Below, piece after piece: positions 1 through 11,254 of a stretch of DNA of 64,000 nt. The DNA lies in the NCBI RefSeq assembly GCF_020921035.1, contig NC_063155.1, positions 10,277,001 through 10,341,000 on the forward strand, read 5' to 3'. Positions within the stretch are counted from its first letter, which is position 1; the number at the start of each line of letters is the position of its first letter. The translations under genes and the position numbers were made by a program. The notes under the pieces are model-generated. The model saw nothing but the letters and a program-made list of their open reading frames with translations, was not told where the DNA came from and did no database searches. This DNA comes from Rhodamnia argentea. Taxonomy: Eukaryota > Streptophyta > Magnoliopsida > Myrtales > Myrtaceae.

Positions 1-384
1 GGTAAATGAGTCTATTTAGGTCGGACTATTTATGACTCGATCCAAACTCGATCCAACACACAGGTTTGACGGGTTCGAGCGCATGCATGCAAAGAAATCC
101 AAAGAAAACCAAATAGAAAAACATTAAATACGTTAGCCCAGCGTCATTGGCAGATATAGATCGTGGCTATCTGGAAAAAGAATCCATTGATCATCACTTC
201 ACGTTACGTGGCAAAGCTTTTTCAAAGTGAATAAGACTTGTTTTGGTATAGTGTCCATCCAAGCAGACAAGATCTTCCCTTGCGTCAATGTCCTAAAATG
301 CGTGCGAATCGATTGAGAGTTAGCTCTTGAGTAATATTAAATACAGCATACAGTCCCAGCCAAAAGGGGTATCTTGGGCTTCCC
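1..384. other. Left flank of the CACTA insertion, no gene seen
   Basis: I see no coding region or RNA gene here. The last three bases before the transposon, CCC at 382-384, form the left copy of its target-site duplication. Confidence 0.6.
382..384. repeat. Left target-site duplication CCC
   Basis: CCC directly precedes the CACTAC terminus and matches CCC at 14301-14303. Low-complexity target sites make a 3-bp match weak on its own, but it sits exactly at both element ends. Confidence 0.75.
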
Positions 385-399
385 CACTACAAAAATACA

Positions 400-1395
400 C
401 GGATTTAGTCACGAAAAATTTGCGACGAAAACAATTTGTCGCTAATTTCCGACGAAAATAGTGACAAAAATAAGATTCGTCGCTATTTGCGACGAAATTA
501 GTGATGAAAAATGTCGTCGCTAATTAGCGACGAATATAGCGACGGAAAAAATTTCGTCACTAATTTGCGACGAAAATGACCACAATATATTTTTTGTCTC
601 TAATTTGCAACGAAAATAGCCACAAAAAATATTTCATTGCTAATTTGCGACGAAAATAGCCACGAAAACTATTTTGTCGCATGTTAGCAACAAAAATGGC
701 CTTGAAAATATTATTCGTCCCTATATACTTTGCGACGAAAATAGGACTCGTCGCTAATTAGCGACATAAGGCCAAGTTTCATCGCTAATTAGAGACGAAC
801 GTCTTTTTTCATCGCAAATTCTTTTCTTAAAATTTAGCGACGAAAATCAAGTTTCGTCACTAATTAGCGGCGAACTATTATTTTCGTCACAAAATTAGAT
901 TTAGCCACGAAATATTTGTGATGGAAATTATTCGTCACTAATTTGCGACGAAATTAGCGACAAAAAATAATTCGTGGCTAATTGGCGACGACAATAGCCA
1001 TGGAAAAAAATTTGTCCCTAATTTGCGATGAAAATTATTTTCGTCGCAAATTAGCGACTAAATATATTTCGTCACTAAACTCCGACCAATGCCGCTAACA
1101 TCGCAAATTTAGCGACGAATTGGCTTTGTGTCGCTAATTTAGCGACGAAAAATAATTTCGTCGCTAAATTTTGCTTGCTTTATTAACGACGAAACCATTT
1201 CGCGTCGCTAATTAGCGAGGAAAAATAGTTTGTCGCTTATTTCGTCGCTAATTAGCGACAAATATTTATTGTCGTCGCTAATTTAGCGACGCAAAATATT
1301 TCGTCCCTAAAGTTCGTCGCTAAAGCCACCGACGGTTTTACATCGTTGATTTCAAATTTCGTCGGTACATTTGTCGCTAAATTTGTACAAGATAT
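400..1395. repeat. Left subterminal palindromic repeat array of the CACTA element
   Basis: Dozens of copies of an 11-base motif, TTAGCGACGAA, and its reverse complement TTCGTCGCTAA fill this kilobase. Many occur as head-to-head pairs joined at AATT or separated by a short AT spacer, so single strands could fold back. CACTA elements carry subterminal motifs bound by their TNPA protein, which brings the ends together. This array is several times longer than the few-hundred-base subterminal regions of maize En/Spm. Copies are diverged, with cac, cga and aac variants. Confidence 0.9.
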
Positions 1396-1433
1396 TTTCG
1401 TCGCTAATCTCGTGGCTGAGTAAAATTTCGCTC

Positions 1434-1500
1434 TTTATAATGACATTACCTTCTCTCTCCGCACTCTTCTCTTTCGCCCACTCTCCTCTCTCCTCTCTTC
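1434..1500 (+). promoter_or_regulatory. Likely promoter/leader start of the transposase gene
   Basis: A TATA-like tttataatg near 1434 stands immediately downstream of the left repeat array and is followed by a pyrimidine-rich tract (ctctctccgcactcttctc), typical of a plant 5' leader. The first likely coding ATG is at 2368, reached after one or more leader introns, since several good splice signals lie between. The assignment is by position and sequence look only. Confidence 0.4.
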
Positions 1501-1559
1501 GCCCTTCTCTTGTGCCTTATGTCTTCTCTCATTTCTATTCTTATTTGTGCCTTGTGGTA

Positions 1560-2245
1560 ATTTATTTCACTATTTTCTTCTATCAATTGCCACAAGCTTC
1601 ATGAATCTTAAGTAATTTCTATTTTTTTAGGTACGTATCCATTTGAAGGTCTCGCTAAGTGAACCTTGCAATTTTTATCAAATTGACTACTACTGCTACA
1701 AAAAGTTCAATCGGATGCTTCGGTAAGTCTTCTTGACATTGTAATTTGTTTTTTTCAATTTCAAAGTAAAATTGAGCACATGGATTGAAATAAGTTATGG
1801 TGTCTCTGTAAAAAAGTGTAGTAATGCACAATTAGTGACAATATTTGTAAGATTATTCCGTTGGATTATTCATATAGGGTTGCGGTGAATTGAGGAGATC
1901 CGTCGAGTTAGTGACGAAAAAAATATGTTCGTCACTAATTAGTGACGAAAATTGTTTTCGTCACTAATTAGCGACGAACTTTAAATTTCGTCACTAATTA
2001 GTGACGAAATTTAACGACGAACGTATTTTTTTCGTCGCTAATTAGAATAAATTCTTCTTTTTTTCACCATTTTCTTCTATGAATTGCCATAAGCTTCATG
2101 AATCTTATGTAATTTTTCTTTCTTTAAGGTACATGTCTATTTGAAGGTCTCGCAATCCAAGTAACCATTGCAATTCTCATCAAATTGACCGCTTTGTGCT
2201 ATAAATATTTCAGTCAAATACTTGGGTAAGTCTTCTTGATATGAT
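1560..2245. repeat. Direct duplication of a leader segment (about 1560-1745 and 2060-2245)
   Basis: Two segments of roughly 180 bases share the same order of words: a cttctat...attgcca stretch, aagcttcatgaatctta, a ttnag/gtac acceptor-like junction, catttgaaggtctcgc, a caaattgac block and gtaagtcttcttga. They are clearly related but diverged by many substitutions and small indels. Both may be a duplicated leader exon with its splice sites. A small palindromic array lies between them. Confidence 0.8.
1895..2045. repeat. Small palindromic repeat array between duplicated leader segments
   Basis: Several copies of the same TTAGTGACGAA/TTAGCGACGAA motif and its complement occur in about 150 bases, again as inverted pairs. 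It belongs to the same repeat family as the terminal arrays. Confidence 0.85.
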
Positions 2246-2367
2246 TTTTTTTTTCAACTTCAAAGTAATTTTTGCGTCACGGATAGAATTTTAATTTTTA
2301 CGATTTTATGGTTTTAATTAAGAATATTAACTAGTAGATATGGTTTTTTAATATTTATACAGGCACA

Positions 2368-5300
2368 ATGCAAAGAGATAGGGCTTTGATGTATAATAAG
2401 AACTTACCTGGACGACGAGGATTGATTGATGAGTTTAGTCTTGGGTTGGAATAGTTTTTGGAATTTGCTAGTAGTAAATTTGAGTTTATGGATGGAAATA
2501 AATTAAGGTGTCCGTGTAAAATGTGCAGTAATAGTAAATTTCATGTGTGTGACAAAGTTAGAGAACATATTTGTAGATTTGAGTTTACTACAAATTATTA
2601 TAATTGGACTTGCCATGGTGAACCATTTATATCTGATGAAGAATATCGAAGAAGTGATCAATTTTCAGTTAGGGAAGAATGTAGCTATTATAACCAATTG
2701 AACCCATATCAGATGATGGTGATTGATGTAGCTGGTCAGAATTTCATTTCGGAATCGAACCATGCAAGTACTAGTTTTGCTTCTACATCCGAACAAGTGG
2801 GTACTAGCTATGCATCACAATTGGAAGAGGCGGGAGTAACAGGTATTGATGAGAATGTGCATAATGAAAATTTTACATCTAATCGGTTCTAGGAAATGCT
2901 GAAAGCAGCAGATGAACCTTTATGGGCAGGTTGTGATAATCACATTAAGTTATCAGTGACCGCAAGAATGTTAAACATCAAGGCAGAGCATAATGTGTCC
3001 GAGAATTGCTTCAACTCTTTTGTTGACGAAATGCGGGAAGCAATGCCTTGCGATAACATCATGCCAAGTGATTTTTATGACATGAAGAAGCTAGTGGATA
3101 ACTTAGGTCTTCCAATTGTAAGGATTGATGTATGTAGTAGGGGTTGTATGTTATATTGGGCGGATGATGAAAGTGCCGAATCTTGCAAATTCTGTAGCCA
3201 ACCGAGGTACAAGATTAGCGGGAGGTAGGGTCGTAATAGGAAGTACGGACTATGCAAGCAATTGTTTTATCCGCCCTTAATCCCCGGATCGCAAAGTCTT
3301 TATGCGTCTCAAGCCCATCTTGGACACATGACTTGGCATGCAAATCATGAAACCGAGGAGCGTCTGATATGTCATCCTTCGGATGCAGAGGCATGGAAAC
3401 ATTTTGATAGAACATACCCCGAGTTTGCGATGGAGCCTCGAAACATCGGGTTAGGTCTCTGTGTTGATGGATTTGCCCCATTTGGAAAATCGGGAAAAAA
3501 TTATTCGTGTTGGCCGGTTATCTTAACTCCATACAATCTTCCACCTGGTATGTGCATGAAGACACCTTACATGTTTTTGACATTGATCGTGCCTAGCTCG
3601 CAAAATTCGAAAAAATTGATAGATGTTTATATGCAACCATTGATTGCGGAGTTACGACGGCTATGGGATGAAGGTATTCTTACGTATGATGTTTCTACTG
3701 ATCAAACATTTGTAATGAAGGCTGCACTTCTTTGGACGATAAATGACTTTCCAGCTTATGGGATGTTATCTGGATGGAGTACAACCGGGATCTTAGGATG
3801 TCCGATATGTATGGAGAGATCAAAGTCATTCAAATTAAAACACGGTAAGAAGGCCAGCTATTTTGATTGTCACAGACAATTTTTGCCGATAAATCATACA
3901 TTCCGAAGGAATAAGAAAGAGTTCATCAAGAATAGGATTGAAAGAACATCCCCACCATTGAGGTTGACAGGTGATCAAATTTGCGAGCGAGTGCATCATT
4001 TTCCGATTGTTGTTGAAAACCCCCTTGGCACGACTATTGCGTATCGAAGCACACATAAGTGGACTAAGCGTAACATATTTTGGGATCTACCATATGGAAG
4101 ACCCATGTTATTCGTCATAATCTTGACGTCATGCACATAAAAAAGAATGTTTTCGACAATATCATACATACTGTGATGGATGTCACTGGAAAAACGAAAG
4201 ACAATTTGAATGCAAGAAAAGATATGAGAGTTATTTGTGATCGGCCAGCACTAGATGTGGATGCAAGCGACGGGGACCAAAACCAAAAGCGGTTTACACA
4301 TTGGACGGGGAGCAGAGACGGGTTGTTTGTCAATGGCTGAAATCTGTGCGATTTCACGATGGATACGCTTCGAACCTCGAGAGATGTGTTGATTTGAATG
4401 ATTGCCACATAGTTATGGAAAGACTAATTCCAATAGCTTTTAAGGAACTTCTACCAAATTTTGTATGGGGCGCCATCACGGAGTTAAGTAATTTTCTTCA
4501 TGATATTTGCTCGACAGTGTTAAAAGCATCACACATGGAGAAGCTGGAGAGAGATATTCCAATCATTCTTTGCAACTTAGAAAGGATATTTCCTCTATCG
4601 TTCTTTGATTCAATGGAGCATCTCTTAGTTCACTTGCCTTATGAGGCCAAAGTTGCGAGTCCCATCCAATTTCGCTGGATGTATCCATTTGAGAGGTAAA
4701 ATATTTTTCTTAATAAATTTGAAATTATTTTATCACTTATTATGTTCTGATAAACTTTTTCCAATTGGAACTAGGTTCTTATATTATTTGAAGAGAAAAG
4801 TGAAGAACAAGACATGCGTTGAAGCTTCAATTTGTAATGCATATATTGTGGAAGAAGTGACAACATTTGCATCATACTATTTTGAGCCGCACGTGCGGTG
4901 CAAGAGACGGAGAGCGGGAAGGAATGATGAGGGGCCCATTGCTCCCAATTGCAAATCATTATCTATTTTCAATTATCTTGGTCGACCAAGCGGTGCATGT
5001 AAGTTTCGTTATTTAACAGACGAAGAATGGCGGACAGCCCATACATATATTTTGCTGAACTGTCCAGAAGTAGAGCCATACTTCGAGTAAGTGTACTTTT
5101 GCAAATATATTTATTGTGTGTCAAATATTTGCTAATATATAAATGGTATTTGTTAACAGGATTTTTCAAACTTCAATGTATGAACTACCATTTAATGAGT
5201 TTCAACGTTTGTGCGATGAAGAATTTGCAGCATGGTTCAAAATATATGTAAGATGCCTATGGACAAAAGGCAAGTTATTAATATTTTGTAAATCATTATT

Positions 5301-6016
5301 AAAAAATGTTATTGACTTTGCGTGTGTGCCTTCGGGTTCACAGTAATCATGATCAAGTCGAAGAACAAGGATTACTATATCATCTATCATGGGGTCCACA
5401 AAGAAGGGTACGAACTTGGCCAGCATATTTCATAAACGGGTACAATTTTCACACTCGAGAGTATGGAATGGGAAAAACTACAATGAATAGTGGTGTGTGT
5501 GTTCGATCATCTAATGATGGAAGTCCGAAAGATGATTTTTATGGCTTATTAGATGAAATCATAGAGATAGAGTACCCTGGACCATTAATGCAGGTTGTGT
5601 TATTGAAGTGCATGTGGTTCGATCCTATCGGAGGAATGAAGGTGCATACGAAGTTTAATTTGGTTGAAGTAAATCATAAGAAAAGGTATATGAAATATGA
5701 ACCGTTTGTCTTGGCACAACAAGCAATTCAAGTATATTATGCATCGTATCCTAGTTTGAAGCGCAACAAAGCCGATTAGTGGGCTGTATGTAAAACCAAA
5801 GCACGAAGAAAAATCGAGGAACACTGGAAGGATATAGTGTATCAACAAGAGGAAGTTTGTAACACCGTTGAAGTTGAGGAATACAACATTCCGACTTTAC
5901 GAGATCCTTGTGGAGCAGTAATAGTTGTGGATCCAATTGAAATTCGTGAATCAAATGTGGAATGTGATGAAGAATCTGACTTCGCGACGGAGGATGAAGA
6001 TGAAGATGAAGATTAG
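2368..6016 (+). pseudogene. CACTA transposase, TNP2 type, disrupted
   Basis: Encodes the DDE-type transposase that would cut and join the element ends. The reading starts at ATG 2368 (MQRDRALMYNK, after an acceptor) and shows the family's domains in order: transposase-associated N-terminal zinc-type region with CPCKMC and CHGE (2458-2700), the tnp2 core (about 3000-4150, with YPPLIPGSQ, CVDGFAPF, WSTTGILGCPICM), DUF4218 (about 4390-5090, with ERLIPIAFKELLP and FRWMYPFER) and DUF4216 (about 5410-5770, with INGYNFHTREYG), then an acidic tail ending at TAG 6014-6016. It is broken by in-frame TAG codons at 2452, 2890, 3226 and 5777, by a one-base loss near 4095 and by another frame change near 4290. 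Introns are visible at 4700-4774 and 5091-5159. No working protein is expected. Confidence 0.9.
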
Positions 6017-6237
6017 GATTTCTGACACTTTCACTAATAGGACATTCGTTGCACATTTGCGATGACTTTAATTATGTTGTTGTTGTTATCGTTTTAAATT
6101 ATTATAGTTATTGTTAAATATGTCTTGAATTTTATGTATTTAGTCCGGTTCATCATTTAACCCGACATACAAGATATTTTTTAGGTAAAGGACCCGATAT
6201 ATTTTTTGAGCTCTATTTAGACTGCGGCTAGGGTTTT

Positions 6238-7110
6238 TTTGTTCCTCACTAATTAGCGATGATATTCATGTTTCGTCGCTAATTACATTTAGCGACGAAA
6301 TTAATTTTTCGTCGCAAATGAGCGACATTGAATAATTAGCGACGAACATTGTGCTTCGTAGCTAATTTGCTTATCATTAGTGACGAAATTCATGTTCTGT
6401 CGCTAATTTGCTTCTAATTAGCAACGAAAGTGATGTTTCGTCGCTAATTCAGTTTACCAATGAAATTCATTTTTCGTCGCCAACTAGTGTAATTAGCGAC
6501 GAAATTAATTTTTCGTCGCAAATGAGCGACATTGAATATTTAGCGACAAACGTTGTGTTTCGTAGCTAATTTGCTTCTAATTAGCGACGAAATTGATGTT
6601 TCGTCGGTAATTTAGTTTAGCGACACAATTAATTTTTCGTCGCAAATGAGCGACATTGAATATTTAGCGACAAACATTGTGTTTCGTAGCTAATTTACTT
6701 CTTATTAGCGACGAAATTCATGTTTTGTCGCTAATTTGCCTCTAATTAGCGACAAAATTGTTTTTTCGTCCCTAATTTAGTTTACCGGCGAAATTTATTT
6801 TTTGTTTCTAATGGCCGACATTGAATATTTAGCGACGAACATCGTGTTTCGTCGCTAATTTGTTACTACGAAGTTGGCCACGAAAAGCTTGTTCATTGCT
6901 AATTAGCGACGTAAAGATAATTGCGTCGCTAATTTGTTGTCGCTAATTAGCGACGATAAATTAATGTCGTCGCTAATTAGCGACGAAAAATCTTTACGTC
7001 GCTAATTTGTTGTCGCTAATTAGCGACGATAAATTAATGTTGTCGCTAATTAGCGACGAAATTAATTTTTCGTCACTAATTAGCCACGAAATTGGTTTTT
7101 CGTCGCTAAC
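6238..7110. repeat. Internal palindromic repeat array between the two transposon genes
   Basis: About 870 bases are packed with TTAGCGACGAA and TTCGTCGCTAA copies, many as inverted pairs around 6900-7080. The motif matches the terminal arrays, yet this block lies in the middle of the element between transposase and TNPA-like genes. Near-identical stretches recur, for example the phrase around gagcgacattgaat at three places, so it grew by local duplication. It could be a relic of an older element end, or bind the TNPA-like protein and control the downstream gene. Confidence 0.88.
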
Positions 7111-9195
7111 CCTATCAATATAACCCACAGCACGACATCTTCACTTACCCCTTCACTTCTGCTTCTTCATTTCCTCCTTCGCTTGTTCTTCGTTTCCAAA
7201 CCAAAAGCACATGCAATACAAGGAAAAAACCCAGCAAACTCAACACGTGCGACCCAACTCTGTCTCTCTCTCTCTCTCTCTGCCCATAGGACAACGTAGT
7301 CAAGACGGGTTTTTCCCTTTTAGCCTCGGTTTCTTCCTTCTTTCCCTTCTCGTCACGTTGGACAGCGAGGTGGTCTACGTGCTTCATCACCCATCTTTGC
7401 AATTCTTTGTGCCGGTGGACGCGGGGAAGCATTTCCGCTCGTTTTTCCTTCGATCAGAGTCGGTAAAGGTAAAACCTTGTGACGATCCGCTCAGGCTCAA
7501 TTTAGGGTTTTTTTTGGGTTGAGAGGGGTCTTTGTTCTAGTGGGTATTCGCTATAATGATTGGTCAGAATTACTTTATTTGATGTTGATTGTGGTGGGGA
7601 TTTGGGAGTTTTTTTGGAGATGGGTTTTTCGTCGCGTTGAGCAGCAAGATGGGTTTTGTCCTTTTTGGAGATGGGTTTTTCGTTGTATTAAGTTTGATCT
7701 TAAAAAAACTATTAAACGCTGCCGTAATTGTAATAAGTCCGTCGATAGAACAATCCTTGAGGGGTCTAAATATCAATTTATCGCTCGAAGATTGGAAGGA
7801 CTAAAATCATGTTCTCTTGGAGAATGATGAAGTAGTAAATAGACAATTTGTAGTAGGAGATTGGTTATCTAGTTTGATAAGCTCTGACTAGTGTCTATAT
7901 GCTGAAGAACATTATCCTCTTCCATCCTTCCTCTCCATTCTAATCCTGTTATTTTCTTTAATGAGACACGAGGACAAGGATCCACTATCTAATAGCCTAA
8001 ATACAATTGTGGGGATGCTTGATGTCTCGGTAGAATTCTTGTTGATCGGTGATGAATCTCAACTTTAATTGATCCGTGTAATCTTTGGTACCTTTGCCCT
8101 CGCCCTAATACATTTCTCCTCGGGAGCAATTCATAAGAAAGAGCAACACAGCAGCTTGAGATCCACAGATCCGAGGTCGAGACCCCCAGCCTTGATTCTC
8201 GATTCGACTAGACTCTCCGCAGCGTTCAAGGGTACGTGCTCGTGAACTATGGATCCATGAATTTCATTTATGAGCTTTACCTTGGTTTTGCCATTGTGCT
8301 ACTTGAGTATGGACCAAATGCATCCAAATGCATTGCTTCAATGATCCATGCAGCAGCTATAGGCTACTCAAGTATAAACCCGAGAATGGTGATGAGGTTT
8401 GCGTTGTACTAAGTTGACGCAGGCACTACAAATAGAAGATGCAGACATGGATCTAAATTAAAGACTCATCACAAAGGAAGTTTGTTTAATTGTGCTACTT
8501 TGGGGTGAGGTAGGCATGTGGAAGATAGTCCTGTATTGACAAAATTAAAGGTAAGCATTCTTTGTGCAATTGCAATGGGCACAGAAATACTTGATTTGAT
8601 TTTTCACGGGCTTTATGAAATAGCTCATTTTGCATGATGCCACTACTTCATAGGCTTAAATGTATGATGGCGGTACGATTCCATTAATCGATGGGATCTC
8701 TGTTTATGAAATTGCTTGCTTCTCCAAATCTAGAAAATAGGTGGAATTCAAGGACCACTCCATCCATATACTTTTTCTGATTGATCCACAATATACTCTT
8801 AGTCAAGTAAGATAGGATATATTAGCCACGTTTTAATACTCTTAGCCAAGTAAGACAAGATATACTAGCCATGTTTTAATCCTCAAACCATTTTCAGTGT
8901 TGGACACGAGGTATATGGACAAGTACATCATGAACCTCCATCTTTGTGGTTGCCTCTTAAAACTAGATTCAGTAGATAGATTATAACAGACCAGCCCCCG
9001 ATGACAAGATTTCAATAGGTTCCTTTGGTGCTAGAGATTGCTATTTATTAGAGGTAACCATTGATCCTTTCGATTTCTCAAGTTTCTCACGTGCTCTCCG
9101 AACTAAAATGGTAAGTTTTATGATGTACGTCTTTATGTTTCCCTAATACATGTTATTATTTTTGCTGATATTTGTCTAACATTCTTATTTATCAG
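7111..9195 (+). other. Leader/spacer region ahead of the TNPA-like gene
   Basis: The stretch follows the internal array directly. It opens with a TATA-like atcaatataaccc near 7111 and a CT-rich leader with a (TC)n run at 7261-7282, so a promoter here is plausible. Several donor-like GTAAG and acceptor-like signals suggest spliced leader exons, but no protein family is recognisable. A 43-bp tandem repeat lies at 8795-8880. Short open frames at 7211-7522 and 7519-7827 look non-coding (low complexity, no domain). Some of this could be captured host DNA that I cannot identify. Confidence 0.45.
8795..8880. repeat. 43-bp tandem repeat, two copies
   Basis: 8795-8837 and 8838-8880 are abutting copies starting actcttag and ending gttttaat, differing at only a few positions. 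Confidence 0.85.
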
Positions 9196-9216
9196 TATCA
9201 TAGATGTGGAGGTTGT

Positions 9217-10899
9217 ATGCCTAGTGCAGTTTCACAAAGAAGACCAACAACCCCTTCCCATTCGCCTTCCCCTTCCTCATCCCCGTCCCAGCAATCTTGC
9301 CCTTCCCTTTCATCTCACCCTCAACCATTAAATGCTAACCCTCAAGAGCATTTTAGGGGACAACTTGGACACATCCAAACCGAATCTACTTCAGTTCCTT
9401 TTGCCTCAGCTCCACCTTCTTTAGTGGAACTCTCGAATGATGAGGAAACCATAGCTGAGGAAGATAGCCGGCGTGTGATATGCCCACATGGAGATTCATA
9501 AGTACTTTTTTTTTTTTAAGTAAATGTAATATTTAGGGTATACCTTCGTTTGGGTTGTAGATATGGATGTGAACCGAATTGTCCCCATTTGCGGATTTGA
9601 AGAAGGTACGTACGTCGTGCGAGAACTTAATAAAATAGTGAATAACTATTGGAGGGGGCCGTGCATTAGTTATAGTAGCGCTCCAAAAGAAGTAAAAGAT
9701 TTGTGGTGGAACGAGTTCAAGGTAAGTTTTCTACTTCAATTTTCTCACAAACTAAGTTCGGCGTAAATAAAGCTAGTTGTTTTTCTATTGATTACAGGGG
9801 AAATTCAGTTGGGATGAATCTCAAGAGAATGAAATTGTAAGAATTTTTAAGAAGAAAGCTGGTGATCATATACGCAATGTAATGAATAAAGCAAAGACAA
9901 AAAATGTGAAGCCAAATTTTATTAGTAGTGACGATTGGACCGAAATAAAGAGAAGTTGGGAAGGTGAAAAAAATAAGCAAAGGAGTGAACAAAATGCCAA
10001 GAATCGAGCCTCTAGTTCTAGCGAAGGGTCTTCAAGGTCTGCGACATATGCTTGGGGCTCCATCACCATTGGGGAGCATAGAAAAAGAATGGTAAATTTG
10101 TTAAACATGTTGTAAGTTAAGTTAATTTAATTCAATTACTCATTTTATGTTTCAATTTTGTAGGCACATGAATTGGGGATGGAACCGACGTATGTAACTA
10201 TATTCGAATGCACATTTCAAAAGAAAGATAAGACATGGATTGGTGATCGAGCAAAATCTATTAAGGTATGCAAGGTTATACTTTTCACTTTATGCAAACT
10301 AGAATGAAAATCATGAATCCTTTTAATATTTATGGTAGTTACATATATGAAATTATATTTTCATATCTATTTTGTTGATGTAGGAAAAATATGACCAGCT
10401 TTTAATCAATACGGCTGGTGGTGATGATGGTGGGGTCAGATCTGAAGCAGCGGCCGACAATATGGCATTATGGGTGGAGGCGTCGGGTGGGGTGAAGAGA
10501 GGGAAAATATTTGGGCTGGGGTCCTTATCAAGGGTATATACAGGAAAGGCTGCTGGTAGTTCATCCTCCAATGCGGCTGCTTCAAGGAGGACACGACTCG
10601 AGGAGGAAATGACACAACAAGTGAGCCAACTGAGATATTTACTTGCAGAGAAGGACGAAGAAATGAAAGTGGTCAAAGAACAAATGTCACAACAAATGTC
10701 ACAGAAGGATGAGCAAATCGGTTCTTTGCAGAGTCAAATGCAATTGGTCTTGCGACACCTCAACCTAAATCAAGATCGGGTTCCTCCTGTACCTCCCACT
10801 CATGAAATAGGTGATGGGCACAATGATGGGCGACACAATGAGGGCGAGATTGCTGCTGATGATGATGATGATGAATTAATTAGAAGTCTTATTCATTAA
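9217..10899 (+). CDS. TNPA/Ptta-type CACTA transposon protein (Transposase_24-like)
   Basis: This is the second element gene, expected to bind the subterminal repeats and assist transposition. Readable exons are 9196-about 9500 (ATG 9217, Ser/Pro-rich start), about 9561-9720, 9798-10091, 10164-10265 and 10384-10899. Boundaries from 9720 on have clean GT-AG signals and keep frame. The middle carries the plant transposase pattern: a WWNEFKGKFSWD region, a basic helix with NVMNKAKTKN, then SRSATYAWGSITIGEHRKRM and LGMEPTYVTIFECTFQKKD. The C-terminal exon has a Gln/Glu-rich coiled-coil segment with MSQQMSQKDEQI and ends in an Asp run before ELIRSLIH. A stop at 9499-9501 before any clear donor leaves the first junction unresolved, so translation may start at ATG 9563, or the gene may be damaged there. 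Confidence 0.75.
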
Positions 10900-11254
10900 A
10901 CAAGAAAGGCATCAGAGCTTTTTTATTTAGCAATCAGGTTTGTATTTTTTGTAAGCTTATTTGTTATATGGCCAGGAGACAAGTGCTCGTAAATTGTGAT
11001 GCTTATGTTGGTTAGTATTCTAAAATATGTTGTCGACCCGTTAGATTACACAGTGCAAACACTCAGAAATGTTACCAAGTACTCTTGCAAAGAATACAAG
11101 TGTGGCCCAAGTTTTCCTTCCATCCAATGTCATGATTGATATAAACAGGTTAAATCAAGATTTAAACGCTGCGGCAGATATTCTGGTGGAGAAGACAAGC
11201 GAAAACTCTGGAAAAATAAGAGTGTTTCATGCAGTGCATGTATCGTCATTTGCT

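Noticed and set aside
400..1395. CRISPR-like array of short repeats
   Set aside because: The repeats are irregularly spaced inverted pairs inside a plant CACTA element, with no fixed spacers or cas genes.
2452..5779. Programmed readthrough of amber codons in the transposase
   Set aside because: The same gene also has frame changes near 4095 and 4290, so decay explains the stops better.
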